A DNA stretch of 64,000 nucleotides from Lantana camara (taxonomy: Eukaryota; Streptophyta; Magnoliopsida; Lamiales; Verbenaceae), in assembly GCA_037501455.1 (NCBI GenBank), contig CM074856.1:96152001-96216000 (forward strand), given 5' to 3'. Position 1 is the first letter of the stretch. Every line of letters begins with the position of its first letter. This document shows positions 11,635-23,472 of this stretch, in pieces. The position numbers were made by a program, and so were the translations under genes. The notes under the pieces are model-generated. The model ran no database searches. It was given only the letters and a program-made list of their open reading frames with translations, and had not been told where the DNA came from.

Positions 11635-14600
11635 TTATGTGGTGAGTTGCAAATCACGGGTCTCGTTTATCTCCCTCTCAGACTCCAACCCAGGAAACTG
11701 CCCAATATCATGTCCTTTAAGTGGTTGAAATTCAGTGTGCAAACCAACAGCGAACTCATCTGGGTTCGTTCCACCGCTTTGGAAGTAATTAGCAATCTGA
11801 ACGAAAATCTCAATATGTTGAAGGGGATTCTATGTATAATAACAAGCATCATCTGCTCACACACTTGGATAACCTAATCAGCTTAATTTTGCCACTTAAG
11901 ATGATAGCCTCTTCACTTTTATTAAATTTGAATAAATATAACACTCACATTTGAAAAGACAACACATGTTTAGAACTCATGATACAGTATCTTATGGTTA
12001 ATGTGAATTTAAATAAGCATACTGACAACACATGTTTTCCAAGTACTAACCAAACATCTTGACTCAAATCAAAGTAAAAACAACAATTATTTTCAAGGAC
12101 TAACAGGGTAGTAGGGGAAAAATTGAAAACTTTTTAAAACAATCTTTGAGAGCTTATAAAGATAATTGAAAGCGTCTTCCTAAAAAAATTTGTAGAAATA
12201 GTACATATGTTACTTGAAAACTTAAAACAATAAGCTTTAAAGTAAAATTATATCAAAACAAACTTTATAGTTCTAACCACATTAATTACAAAATCGGCAT
12301 CATCAACAGCTTAAAAGATTATGATATCATTTCCAAAATAAGATCTAGCATGTGGTAAGTTGTACAAACATATTATTAAGATCGCTTATAAGATCATTTG
12401 ACAAGTAACATGACACCCTCAAAACTAGTATCATGTTACTACTGCAAACAACCATAAAGAGAAACAGAAAGAAACTCGAGGACTTACATGATTGGCGAGG
12501 GACATGCCACTTAAGGCTGCAGATTCCAAGCTTGATCCCAATAACCAATCACCACATATGCCAGCTCTTCCACGAGGATCAAAGATGCATGGAATGCCAG
12601 GAGAATTCGTCGGAAGAGCAGCACCCCTGTAAATCACATAACAATTGATTCAAGCTATTGCAACCACTGAACAAAAGCTTTCTGCACTTTAAAGAAACTG
12701 TTGATGAGTTTATTCAGATTATAGGATGTTTTCCTCTTTTACCATTTCCACGTAGTCCAAGACACTCGACCCGTGTGTACATGTGAGATATTTTATGTAT
12801 GTGTGTATTTTATAAAAAATTATTCAGATCTGTTGATGACAATAATTAAAGATACAGTACAACATGAAAGCATATGTGGATTTTCTATGCATAAACAATA
12901 CGGAAAATGAAAATTATGCAGTTTGGACATGTTGAATGGGAAAGTTGAACTAAGCTAATCTTTTACTTTTATCATAAAGATTGGCCAAGTATGAAAGTAG
13001 TTAGAGATATACCAAAACATCACTCTTCAACTATGAAAGACTATATATTAGTATATTACTGCAGAAGAGAAAATCTATCTCCTGCCAAAGAAAATCAAAA
13101 GCAGAAGAAGAGAACAGTGGACTTCAGAGTTTCCGTTATCTGTATTCATATCCACAGGAAATGAGCACTTGTTACTGCATACCATAATTGTACACGACTG
13201 TAAAAAGGCCTTTTGAGTGAGTTCTTTTGTAATCCTAAAGCATGCTCAACGCCTTCTACCATGGCTTCCTTCACCTTTTCTGCTGTAGCAAAAGGAATAC
13301 TTTCCTGAACACCATGAAAATATAAGAGACTTATCCACAAGTATTCATTCAGATATTTCATTATTTCATCTATTTCTTTTCAGCTTTTCTGCTCCCTGCT
13401 GGTTTACTGATACATAATGAATCACGGTATAGGTGTAAACATTGCTTGTTTATTGATATTATTATAGTAAATTAAATCGAGTTTACTATGCAAAGACCAA
13501 TCAAGAAAGCTGATCATCATGTTGATCAAAATGTTATAATGGTAATTTTCGGATTATTACTTTTCTTCCCTTCAGATTAATCAAATAATACTCTGATGCA
13601 TATTATAAATGTAATTAACTGCGGTTCTCATTAGTCACTATGAGAAATGAAATGAGTTTTGATTTTGGCGAGATAGTCAACAAATAATCCTAAAACATAG
13701 TTCAAATTCATAAAAAATGGGAATACTTCGATTAGTCTTTTCCTTCTTGAGCAAAAATAAATATTAGTTTGATGAATACAGTTATTAAACTGACCTGAGG
13801 GACTTTATTCTGCTTTCCGAAAACTGCTGTGCTGAAAAAGGTCCAACAATGGACCCCACTTCTTTGAGAACCAAAAAGTTTCTTTGTATTATTTGCCATC
13901 CATGAGAGAGAATCAATTCCCTTAACAAAGGCTCCTTCAAAAGGGACAGGAAGAGGGTCCTCAAATGCTGCCATAAGAGCCCATATAGAACTCAATTCAA
14001 GCCTCTGTATGTATAACATAGTAAATGGTGACAAAGAAAAAGTTAAAATTAACAAATAATAAACAGATAGATAAATAAATCGAGAAACTGCTAAGGCTGG
14101 GAGAAACAGATAGCAACTCAAAGTACCTTCATTTGTCTAGCAATCAGTGGTAACCCTGATGAAGCAAGCAACCGATTTGCACATTTTCCTGGTATGGCAT
14201 AGAACACATTTTCCATGTTCACTTTGAAAAAATGTTTGAATAAATTATAAGATTTAATATTTAAACGTTAGATGAAGACTCATGACCCAAGATGAAATTG
14301 CAACGTTAGCTAAATAACCCAACTTCAAGGTGTGGGATATATTGACCAAAATTGTTGGATTATTTTGGTAAAATATGGTTGTCTACCATTTATAATCATT
14401 GTAAGCAGTTAAATTTAGCATCACTGTAACTCAAATCTAAGTCATCATTCATTGAAAAACCTAATTAATCAAAACAAATTTGCTTATTCCTCATGTTGCG
14501 AGAGATATAAACAGAATAAGTGTTACATAGAAAACATCTAATGACATATACCAAATAGACTAAGAGTCCTAATCCTATCACTTAAGATAAATCTAATCCT

Positions 14601-17600
14601 ATCTAGCATCAACTTCTAATACTATGATATCAACTTAGATACGAATTCCAATGCTCCCCCTCAAGCAGGAGCATGTCTAAAATGCACAACTTGTCCCAGA
14701 AATAAATGAAAATAAATCCTAACAAATTAAAAATATTCTAACATCTAATTAAGAATATTTTAACATCTAAAACTATTTCATTCATCTCCATCAAGTTGAC
14801 AACACTTGAAACTTGAATCGAGATCTCGTGCATCATTCATGTCTATAGAAACCACCTAACCTCTATTATATATAGTAATTACATAGAGATAACAAACATA
14901 CTAAGAATCCTAATCCTATGGATTCAGGATTTCTCGGCAACCGGGGCTGAAAACTCGTAGTCTCCGAATCACTAATTATATTTTCAGAATTAAATTCTAC
15001 ACTATACCAATATTGATTCTTTTTTTGTTGACAAACGAACTTGATGTTTCAATAGAACTTTTCGATCTTTTGCTAAAATACCGATGCATTGATTACGATT
15101 TCTCGGCAACCGGGGCTGAAAACTCGTAGTCTCCGAATCACTAATTATATTTTCAGAATTAAATTCTACACTATACCAATATTGATTCTTTTTTTGTTGA
15201 CAAACGAACTTGATGTTTCAATAGAACTTTTCGATCTTTTGCTAAAATACCGATGCATTGATTACAAACTATGATGTCAATTCAAAAAAATAATTCATCA
15301 GTTAGCACTCTCAACAAACATATAAAATTTAAACATTTTATAAGTATGCAAAACTTAAGCATTCAATAAGAATTCATAGAAACAATTATTTCACAAAAAT
15401 TAAAAACTAAGAAGTACCCACTTCATCAAAATTTTCAAAATTTGCACAAATTAAAGCTGGAAAAATTAAAAGGAAACTTACCTATCAAAACTAAGAAATA
15501 AAGGGATAAATTTACCATTGGAGTTCGGGACAAGTATATGTAGATTTTTAATTTTAGAGAGGGATTGTATAAATTTATAATTGTGTTTTTAAATTGGGTT
15601 GGTTTATAAATTTGGGGCTATGGGTATATAAATTTATTTTTTATTTTTTTATTGGGGGTAGGGGGCCGGGGCCGGGGCCAGGAGGGGGGGTTTGGCCCCC
15701 CCCCCCCCCCCGGCCTACACTGGCTCCGCCCATGGGTATAGCGAAATTGCAGATTCCCCCCTGAGGTTTGAGAAATTACGATCTCTTACAAATTGCCCGA
15801 ACCGTTAATTACGGTGTTAAATTTTGATGAATTCAGCAAATTATTTTTAAAATTCCAATTCTACCTCAGGGGGTATATTATAATAATATTGAAAGTATGA
15901 TGATATATTTGTAATGTTAGTTATTTTAATTTGAAAATTTATAAGTTAATATAATATTTATATTTTATCTATAAGTATAAATCGAAATAGATATTCCATG
16001 CATATTATAACAAACACACCAACATCAATTAATGAATTAGTAAATTCATATAAATATCCATCAAAATTAATTAAAGAAATACTTCAAACGTTAGTGATCC
16101 CTAATGCATCCACCTTACATACAAAGAATAACATCCCAATATAAACATACATGTCCAATATAAAAAATAATAAAAATTAGCATTCATAAACTCTAGGTAT
16201 AGAATTAGTTCACTATAAAAATATCTAAATGTCATTTAGTATCATTCTTTAGGGGCGAAATGTTAGATAGTCACAAAACTCAAGTACTTACATCAAACTC
16301 CTCAAGAATTTCAGTGCTTGCATTAACCCCCTTGTCTTTGAACTTTTATTACATATACCCCCTTGAGTTTCAGCATTTGAAGGGTAAAATAGTAAAATTA
16401 ATTTAACGGAAGAGATAACAGGGCAGGGGGAAATTCGTAATTTCTCAAACCTAAGGGGGAATCCGTAATTTCATCATACCTCAGGGGCTTGTTCGTAATT
16501 ATCCCTTTTAAGTTTCTTAATATTGCTTTTAAAGAGGTAAAAATTCATTTTGGATCATTCTCCTCATGAAGTGGAAGCAAGAAGGAAAACCCATACAAAT
16601 AAAACTGTTGAAAAATAATTTGAAGGTTCCTTTTTTAACATACAAGGTAAATACATTAAAAATTCGAAGTCCTTAGGCTAACACATGCAAACTAAAACAC
16701 TGTCTAGCCTAAGAAGACACTGACCGTTATGTGCAACAACAATTGCGTCAAAGTGTCCACACGGCTTCCCATTCTCGCTCAAGTACCACATCCCATTGTA
16801 TGGCTCCAGCTTACTAACCCAGCAAGGGCGTACCACATTCACCATAGAAGTCTGTATCATGTCAATTTTTACTCATATGTTCAAAACAAATTTACATGAT
16901 ATGACAGGTCAAAACATATGCACAATAAATTTTCAGAATGTAGTCTCAATAGATGACAGAGAGAGGTTCATAAGTATAGATGATAATGCAAGTAGGAAAT
17001 AAAATTCTCAAGTGCTGATAAACATCATGCAACAGGCTTAAGGTTTCTAATAGTAAAAAGAAAGGGCTTTTTGCAGACTTCGCCCCTGTGTTTGACCTAA
17101 TTAACATGCTAAACCCTGTGTTATAAAATATCGTATATAAACCCTTGTGTTTTATAAAACACTGCACAAATAACCCTATATCTTTGCTGGGCTCTCACGC
17201 TTCTAGTGAGACTCAAACACTAATTTTTCTTCTAAATTGTCGTTTTTGTCCTCATGATGTTTTATTATTGTGGACAAGAAACCCAACGTTATAATATATA
17301 TGCACCAAAAACCCTGTATTTACCAAATGTTGCAATATGAACCCAACACACAGTTTGGAAAATACAAACCTGTTAAGAAACCTAAAGCACTAATGTTTCA
17401 ACGTTATTAACTTCGATTCACAACAAAATCACGACTCTTGGAAGATTGCAGTTAGGGTTTTTGCTTGAGAGAAAATCTTTTGAGAGCATCCTTCAAGTTT
17501 TGAGAGAAACGATTTGCTGATATGAGATTTGAGAATTTTTCCTTTTCTTTATGCACAATTAAATAAGGGCAAAAGGGTAAAATCATATAAAAAATAAGAA

Positions 17601-17784
17601 AAAACAGGATTTGGGGAGAGGTGAGCAAAAATATATTAACATAAGGTTTTATAAGTTAATTTTTATTTCACAGGGTTTAGTATGCTACTTTTAGTTAACA
17701 AAGGATTTACGATGCAAATAAATTCAACAAAAAAGTAGGATTTATAAAATAGAAATATCACGTCTTAAATATGAGTAGTCAGTT

Positions 17785-17828
<44 letters not shown>

Positions 17829-20800
17829 ATAGTTTTAGGAGACGGAGGTTTTAATATGATTTTTTGTGACACAAGGTTTATGTTGCTCTTTTCACATAAC
17901 ACAGGGTTTATGGTGCATATAGCACTAAAAAAATAACTACTCGCAGAAACACAAACTTCAATCACATTAGTCTCAATTGTAAGAATTGAAAAAAAAGAAC
18001 ATTACTTAGAAACGCTCGGATCGAAATTTCAGACAACAAAGTGACTTTACTAGTAATATTTCGTCTGGGATAACTACATTGACATAACCTGGGATTTTGC
18101 ATAATTATACAACTTCTTGAGGTTTGAGAAATTACAAAACTTCCGCTCTCAAAGAATTTACATGACATCTCGATCTCCAATTTGATTATTTCATCTCTAA
18201 TATTTAATTAATACCCTAATTTTTCCCTTGGCATTTACTCATCAATATTTCAAATTAAACTCTTGACTATAATAGCATGTGTTAGGCCAAATCTTAGAGT
18301 ATGCCATGGGAAGTTTTTGTAATTCAAACCTCGTGGTAAGTTTTTGTAATCCCTTTCGTTTTCTCTTTTCTTCATTAGTTAAAGCTCAAAGTTGTAATAG
18401 AATGGTGTTCTACCACAATATACGTTACCTTCAGAATATTTTATATGTAATTCAAAGAGTGGCCATAAGATAGCATGGATGAGTTGTTTTGAGGAAGAAA
18501 AGGAGTAAATAAAATTAAAATATGCACCTCAGCCAGTATGGATTCAGCAAGAGGACGCATCCCACTAACACCTGTATATCTTGGAATGGAAGGACGAATT
18601 GGATTGAAGCAGCCACCAGCTTCAAGATCTCCAATGACACCATCCCATTCACGAACAAGACCATTCTTAGACCAAATGTCAACCAATTCAGCAAAGTCAG
18701 GGTCAGTAACTGTAAAGAACTGAGCTGCATGGTCAAATGTTAACAGTGTGGGATTATCAATGTTTCGAGTACCCATTCTTCCTCCTAATCCATGAATTCC
18801 CTGATTTAGATAAGCAGAGTGAGAAACTCCATAAAGGTTAGAAATTGTAAATAAATTTCAATGGTCAAAAAACAAAGTTCTTAGATTTTAGGGGGCAATG
18901 CAACACAACAAATCTCCATCTTGGCTCAAAACGTCAAATTTACAAATAAACCTCAAAACAAAACATATAAACAAACTAGAAAATTGACTCCCATTTCTCC
19001 ACTAAGGCCCTGAGAGTCAAGTAATAAACGACATTATAACTGGTCTAGTATCAATGGCTCTCACTTTGACTGTAATATTGCATCGGGAAAAGTGTCCCGG
19101 ATAATTATTTTTCACCGACTAATAGTGATTTAGAGCAAAGGACTATTTCCAAAAAACGAAGATACGATGTGATATGAAGGTCTAGCAAGAGTTCAAATGT
19201 TTCGAAATGAAGTGAGGAGTATTTTGACTATAATATTGGCTAGTAAAAATTTCCCGGATAATAATTCACTTTTCGGAAGTGAATAGTGATTTTGGAAGAA
19301 ATTACTTAAGGCCCTAATTTGATGTTTTAGGGCACAGAACGCAAGTTAGGCATCAAAAAATATGGGTTTTGAACCTCTAGAATTTTATTGAAAAAACAAT
19401 GGAATTACGCCTCGGAAAAGGAATAGTAACTCTAAGATTTTAAGTGAAAAAAATCCTTAAAATATGCAAATAGCATGTAAAAACATTTAAATGACATAGA
19501 GATGTTATGCGTGAAGAACTTTTGACAGGTAGCAGTTTATAAACACTTTCATTTCGTTCCAAAGTTTGCCAATTCCAACTCGGTCCTGTCTTCAGCTGTC
19601 ACAAGGTGTGCCCCAAATCTCTCACTACAAATACAAAGACTACACAGACATACTTATGCAAACACCTAGAATTAGGGAAACACATCCACAAACATTGTTT
19701 CCTTCCAAAGCAGTGCAATTTCCATGTCCATTTGTCAAATATACCTTTTTAGCCTCTATCACAATCATCCTTGGGATCAACCATCTTACAAACAAAAGAT
19801 AAAAGCGTGTAGGCCCTCGGGGAAAGATGATTCCATGTACTTATACCAGTTTGTTAGGGATTCAGGCATGCATTGAAGAGCACGATAAACAAAAACAAGA
19901 AACAAAACAAAGAAGATAACAGCATAAAAGACATTTCTATGGTTCATTAAACACGCTAAGGCCATGGGCAGGAAGAGGACAAACTTTCACTATATCAAAG
20001 GACTTAACCAGAGAGAGATAAGATACTAACTCTGAAGACCGAACTCCCAACCTAAAGATCTCCCTGTGAAATTCCATTTGCAGTTCTGTTTTTATGATTA
20101 TAAATAATTAAGGATTGATAAGAAAACGAAAACTATGAGGCAGAACACATAAGGAAAATCTGTATTCAGGATACAGTATACACAAACCAGGTAATATTTT
20201 AAAAGTAACTCTTTGAAAAAAATTAATAACACCGTGACATCTAAACACCACATAAAGTAAAGGTACACCACATATGGGAACATTTTAAATTTTGTGGAAA
20301 TGTCTGGTACCCTTTTTTTAATTCCCGGATGCAACATCTTTAACCCTAAGTCTTGCAGCATTTGTCCAGAAAGAACGTAACTGTTCAAACTTCCACCTTT
20401 CCATACACCTGTAGCATAAGTATATTTCCTCACCTAGCAAAAGCTTCTGACGCTCAGCAGAAGAGACTATAACATCATAGAAACGGTTACTTGGTCTCTC
20501 AACTACCTAGATGTTCCCGATTTCACTATCAATGCCTCTGTTGTTCTCAAGGCACTTTTCTTACAATTGAAGTTTTTCGTCTGGCATGTGCTTTAAAGAA
20601 AGCCTCTCAATTTCTGTGTTTCCCATCTTTCAAATGGGCTGTCTACTTCATCTTTGTTGGTTTCTTTATTTCGACTTCTCAAAACTCTCGAGTACAATTA
20701 TGAACTCAATTCAAGTATAACGAACCAACACACGAGGTGGGTCAGGACATTGAGAACCCCATATTTATTTTAGTTATCCAAACAATGCTAAAGGGTATAG

Positions 20801-21204
20801 AGAGGGGAAAAAACAAGGAGAAAAAAGTATTAACAAACCGTGTCAAATACAGTGGATTTGATGCCTCTCTTCTCCAAACAAAGAGCGCACAGAAGACCAG
20901 ACATCCCACCACCAATAATCCCAACGATTGGGTCACTCGAAATCGCAGTCTCGAACTCCACCTGCTCCTGCGCAAAGCTTTTCTTAATGGCAGACCGTCT
21001 CGAGGTTCCATAAGAAGATCTCCTTCGTGGCTTTTTGGAGGTATTCATGGGCTGTTTGGCTTTCCTTTGGGATGTATTACTTTTTTCATCGTTCTTGCAC
21101 TGGATTTGGAGTCGTCGAGGAGTAGATTTAGGGGAAAGGATGGGAAGAAAAGGGAAAACATCCGGGAAAGGTGTGATAGAGATGACGCTAGTTAACAATG
21201 GCAT
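11635..21204 (-). CDS. Renalase-like FAD/NAD(P)-binding oxidoreductase, plastid-targeted, 8 exons
   Basis: The spliced minus-strand model is: exon 1 21204-20839, exon 2 18800-18528, exon 3 16851-16725, exon 4 14188-14127, exon 5 14004-13795, exon 6 13304-13183, exon 7 12626-12488, exon 8 11796-11635 (stop TAA at 11637-11635). All junctions are GT-AG and phases agree, giving 486 residues. Residues 1 to about 60 look like a plastid transit peptide. The Rossmann dinucleotide motif GIIGGGMSG is at 95-103 with VFDT at 119-122, and GLGGRMGTR at 126-134 is the FAD-contacting motif of the amine-oxidase superfamily. RAGICGDW at about 407-414 is the C-terminal flavin motif. The order and length resemble Arabidopsis At3g04650-type proteins, a plant branch related to renalase. 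The substrate is unknown. An in-frame upstream ATG at 21273 would add 23 residues. No stop, frameshift or missing motif was seen. Confidence 0.9.
11797..12487 (-). other. Intron 7 of the oxidoreductase gene
   Basis: The donor is CAT/GTAAGT at 12488/12487 and the acceptor TTCAG ends at 11797. It is AT-rich and I see no recognisable element. Confidence 0.85.
12627..13182 (-). other. Intron 6 of the oxidoreductase gene
   Basis: The donor is TTATG/GTATGC at 13183/13182, chosen because it leaves two codon bases that join the single leading G of exon 7 to give LWGAALP. The acceptor TTACAG ends at 12627. No element was recognised. Confidence 0.85.
13305..13794 (-). other. Intron 5 of the oxidoreductase gene
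   Basis: The donor is CCTCAG/GTCAGT at 13795/13794 and the acceptor GTTCAG ends at 13305. It is ordinary AT-rich sequence. Confidence 0.85.
14520..14720 (-). mobile_element. Possible Ty1/copia 3' end remnant
   Basis: On the minus strand there is a polypurine-tract-like TTGAGGGGGAGCATTGG at about 14670, next to 'atctaagttgatatcatag'-type sequence common around copia LTR boundaries. No coding domain or second LTR was found, so this is a weak call. Confidence 0.3.
14928..15265. repeat. 169-bp tandem duplication in intron 3
   Basis: Two consecutive 169-bp units (14928-15096 and 15097-15265), starting at gatttctcggcaacc, look identical by eye. The duplication is recent, or an assembly artefact. 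Confidence 0.9.
15655..15716. repeat. G-run / C-run low-complexity segment
   Basis: A G-rich stretch containing two GGGGCC units and a GGGGGGG run is followed by about 18 consecutive C. The two runs could pair with each other. It lies next to the MULE-like MITE in intron 3. Confidence 0.85.
15730..16508. mobile_element. MULE-like non-autonomous TIR element, copy 2
   Basis: The ends are 'gggtatagcgaaattgcag...ccccctgaggtttgag' on the left and 'cctcaggggcttgttcgtaattatccc' (shortened) on the right, in inverted relation. The interior (15900-16300) matches copy 1 (9035-10011) in the opposite orientation. It is inserted in intron 3 of the oxidoreductase gene and is non-coding. Confidence 0.65.
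17060..17945. mobile_element. Possible TIR element in intron 2
   Basis: The left part carries several copies of an 'aaccctgtgtt' phrase and the right part carries the inverse 'aacacagggttt' phrase. The outer ends are roughly aagggctttttgcag and the inverse of gtgcatatagcac. This fits a degraded MULE-like MITE. Exact termini and target duplication were not resolved. Confidence 0.4.
17787..17826 (+). repeat. Run of 40 consecutive G
   Basis: This is an uninterrupted G homopolymer between 'agttcc' and 'caatag' in intron 2. It generates a spurious proline-rich ORF on the minus strand. Its length may be an assembly estimate. Confidence 0.95.
18801..20838 (-). other. Intron 1 of the oxidoreductase gene
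   Basis: The donor is GACACG/GTTTGT at 20839/20838 and the acceptor AATCAG ends at 18801. About 2 kb of AT-rich DNA with short degenerate repeats ('tcccggataat...aatagtgattt' occurs near 19100 and 19255). No gene is supported on either strand. Confidence 0.85.
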
Positions 21205-21337
21205 GTCTAATTGAGTTGGGAGTTTGTCCCTGCAGCGCAATATTCTCCTATTCCTTTGCTTGAAGAAGCCCATTAAGAATGTTCGAAATAATGATGTGAG
21301 ATATTTTGTTTCGTAAGGATGCCCAAATTTTTTTTTG
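21205..21337 (-). promoter_or_regulatory. 5' flank of the oxidoreductase gene, bounded by a transposon
   Basis: Only 133 bp separate the proposed ATG (64 bp if the ATG at 21273 is used) from the end of the Pack-MULE-like element. The core promoter must lie here or inside the element. No convincing TATA box was identified. Confidence 0.4.
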
Positions 21338-22616
21338 GGGAAATATCATTTTTAGTCCTCTACAATTGCCATTTTTCGCTTTTCGTCCTGAACTTTTCAC
21401 TTGTCTCAAATTGCATCCTTTACATTTCCAGAAATCTCAATTTTAGTCCTTTTAGTAACAGCCGTTAAATTTTGGACGGAAAAGGTCACGTGTGACGCAC
21501 ATGGCCTGAATGAAGCCCGAAATTGACTCAACGGGCCTGAGTAAAAACCCTAATTTGATTACCTAGGGTAAAATTCAAAAAATCACACCTTCCTCTCGCA
21601 TCTCTCTCAACCTGCGCTTGTTCCTCTCTGATTTTCCTCAAGAAATTGCTTGCTTTGGAGTTGGCTTGGATGAAATAGAATCCGTGGCGGAGATAGGTGC
21701 GCGGCGGGGTGGAGGAAGCCGTCGTGGAGGGAGAGGGAAAACAACAGGCGGAGGGAGAGACGGAGGAGGGCCATAGCTGCTAAGATTTAGGGTAATTACA
21801 ATCTGCCCAAGCACTGTGACAACAATGAAGTTCTCAATCCGCTCTGTGCTGAGGCGGATTGGATCGTCGAGCCTGACGGCACTACTTATCGCAAGGTTAA
21901 TTTTCGATTTTCCTCTGTTTGTTTTGCTTGGATTTGCCTAGATCTGTTGAATTGGGATGTGGGTTTGCCTCATTTTTGGATCAATTGCTGCTTTAGGTTC
22001 TTCAATTTACGATTTTTTCCCCAGTTTTAGCGAAAATATTCTGGGGTTTGGATTTTTGAAGGGTTCTATGTTTTTCTTGCTTTTTTCTTTGGCTAATTGA
22101 TTGATTCCTAGCTAATTTCCCCCCTTCTTTTTCCTCTTAATTTGGAAGATTTGAGTTAATTATGGATCTACATCTACTTTAATTGAACTATAAATTAAAG
22201 CTGATGAGAGCTCAAGTTAGATGCTCTTCTCAGCTGCATTTCCCCTTTGTTTCTGCAAACTGGGGTGAAATTCAGCTCGTAAGAATTTATCGATTTACTG
22301 TGATTTATTGATGTAATTGATTGTTCGGGGATGCAAGCCAATTCCAATGGAAATAGGAGGGACATCGACCAACATAACTCCAAGTTCATCAAGACCTGTT
22401 GTATCAATTTCGGGCTTTATTCAGGCCACATTTCGGGCTTCATTCAGGCCATGTGTGTCACACGTGACCTTTTCCGTCCAAAATTTAACGTCTGTTACTA
22501 AAAGGGCTAAAATTGAGATTTCTGGAAATGTAGAGGATGCAATTTGAGACAAGTGAAAAGTTCAGGACGAAAAGCGAAAAATGGCAATTGTAGAGGACTA
22601 AAAATGATATTTTCCC
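21338..22616. mobile_element. Pack-MULE-like element with about 200-bp TIRs
   Basis: The left end GGGAAATATCATTTTTAGTC and the right end, the inverse of GGGAAAATATCATTTTTAGT, continue as near-perfect inverted repeats for about 200 bp (to about 21535 on the left, from about 22405 on the right). Long TIRs starting GGGAAA are typical of Mutator-like elements. The flanks are T-runs (ttttttttg / ttttttttt), consistent with a 9-bp target duplication in a T-rich site. The interior holds no transposase but a captured BES1/BZR1 gene fragment. It lies immediately upstream of the oxidoreductase gene. Confidence 0.8.
21710..22397 (+). pseudogene. Captured BES1/BZR1-family gene fragment inside the Pack-MULE
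   Basis: Exon 1 piece (21710-21895) reads [26 protein letters not shown], then a TAG stop and loss of about 7 residues, then [12 protein letters not shown] and [12 protein letters not shown], ending at AAG/GTTAAT. This is the N-terminal DNA-binding region of BES1/BZR1 brassinosteroid-response factors. The intron (21896-22328) is retained. The exon 2 piece (22329-22397) reads GCKPIPMEIGGTSTNI and stops at SSRP, where the TIR begins. The expected acceptor AG before exon 2 is GG. The intron shows capture from genomic DNA, not cDNA. The stop and deletion make it non-functional as protein. Confidence 0.88.
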
Positions 22617-23165
22617 TTTTTTTTTTAAGAGCAACAGAGCCATGTATGTCGATTTTAGGTTATGGTATTATTCAACATAAGTTATACATAATCAATATTG
22701 ATACGGGAGATATTTCTTATTTTTATTAATTGAGATTAATGAAGAGTCCAAGGGAAAAATATTAATATGGTTATGGATTTGGAGTCTATTACTATTGCTA
22801 TTTATGATTATGTATATTTTGGACTATATTCGTGTTTTGTTATTGATGATGATGAGTAGCTAATTCCCTAGAAATAATGATGGATTGGAATTAGATATGT
22901 GATGTGCTGTTGATGAATGATTTTTATGCTACGAAATTGGATTGATCGACATATTAGACCTTGATCACCTTTTGATATGGTTTAAAGTTTATTGGATAAT
23001 CAAGAGATGCTAATGAACTCGGAATGAATTTTGTATCACGTAGAGTTTCGTGTATAAAGAAATTTAACTTGACTCTAAGCAATTGGTAATTGGTTGGTGT
23101 ATGTTAAAGCCGCTGCTAATTACTACAATCATCTTGTGCTAATGGCTTGATTAGGGAGATATTGG
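22617..23165. other. Intergenic, nothing recognised
   Basis: AT-rich sequence between the Pack-MULE and the hAT MITE. I see no gene or repeat signature. Confidence 0.5.
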
Positions 23166-23173
23166 ATTATGAG

Positions 23174-23464
23174 TAGGGATGTAATCGAGCCGAGCCTTGG
23201 CCTTTTTTCTGGGCTCGGTTCGAGCTAGCCCAAAAATATGTTTTTTTAATTAAAATTAATTATTTTAAATAATTAAATATATAAATTAGTACATATATAT
23301 ATAATATTATATATAAATTAAGTATTTTTATATATAAAAATTGATATATTTTTATTTTTAAATTAAATATATACGCTCGCGGGCCACGAGCCTAAAATAA
23401 AAAGGCTTGGATTCGAGCTCTGCTCGAGAAAGCTCGCGAGCTGACTCGCTTGTTTACATCCCTA
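23174..23464. mobile_element. hAT-type MITE with perfect 8-bp TSD
   Basis: The 291-bp element has TIRs TAGGGATGTAATCGAGC on the left and, inverted, TAGGGATGTAAACAAGC on the right. The subterminal region is rich in CTCGAGC/GAGCTCG. It is flanked on both sides by ATTATGAG (23166-23173 and 23465-23472). An 8-bp duplication is the hAT signature. Non-coding. Confidence 0.92.
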
Positions 23465-23472
23465 ATTATGAG

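Larger units (their letters stand above)
14189..16724 (-). other. Intron 3 of the oxidoreductase gene, transposon-rich
   Basis: The donor is AACG/GTCAGT at 16725/16724 and the acceptor ACCAG ends at 14189. At 2.5 kb it is the longest intron. From left to right it holds a possible copia remnant, a 169-bp tandem duplication, a G/C-run segment and a MULE-like MITE. Confidence 0.85.
16852..18527 (-). other. Intron 2 of the oxidoreductase gene
   Basis: The donor is GAG/GTGCAT at 18528/18527 and the acceptor ATACAG ends at 16852. It contains a TIR-like element (about 17060-17945) with a 40-base G run, and a short piece (about 18065-18150) resembling the ends of the MULE-like MITE family. Confidence 0.85.

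Noticed and set aside
17765..17965. Proline-rich minus-strand ORF
   Set aside because: It comes from translating the 40-G run.
20737..21195. 152-codon plus-strand ORF
   Set aside because: It is antisense to exon 1 of the oxidoreductase, whose motifs and splice phases are convincing.
22317..22547. Complete small gene on the plus strand
   Set aside because: The recognisable part is a captured BES1/BZR1 exon fragment and the rest is TIR sequence.
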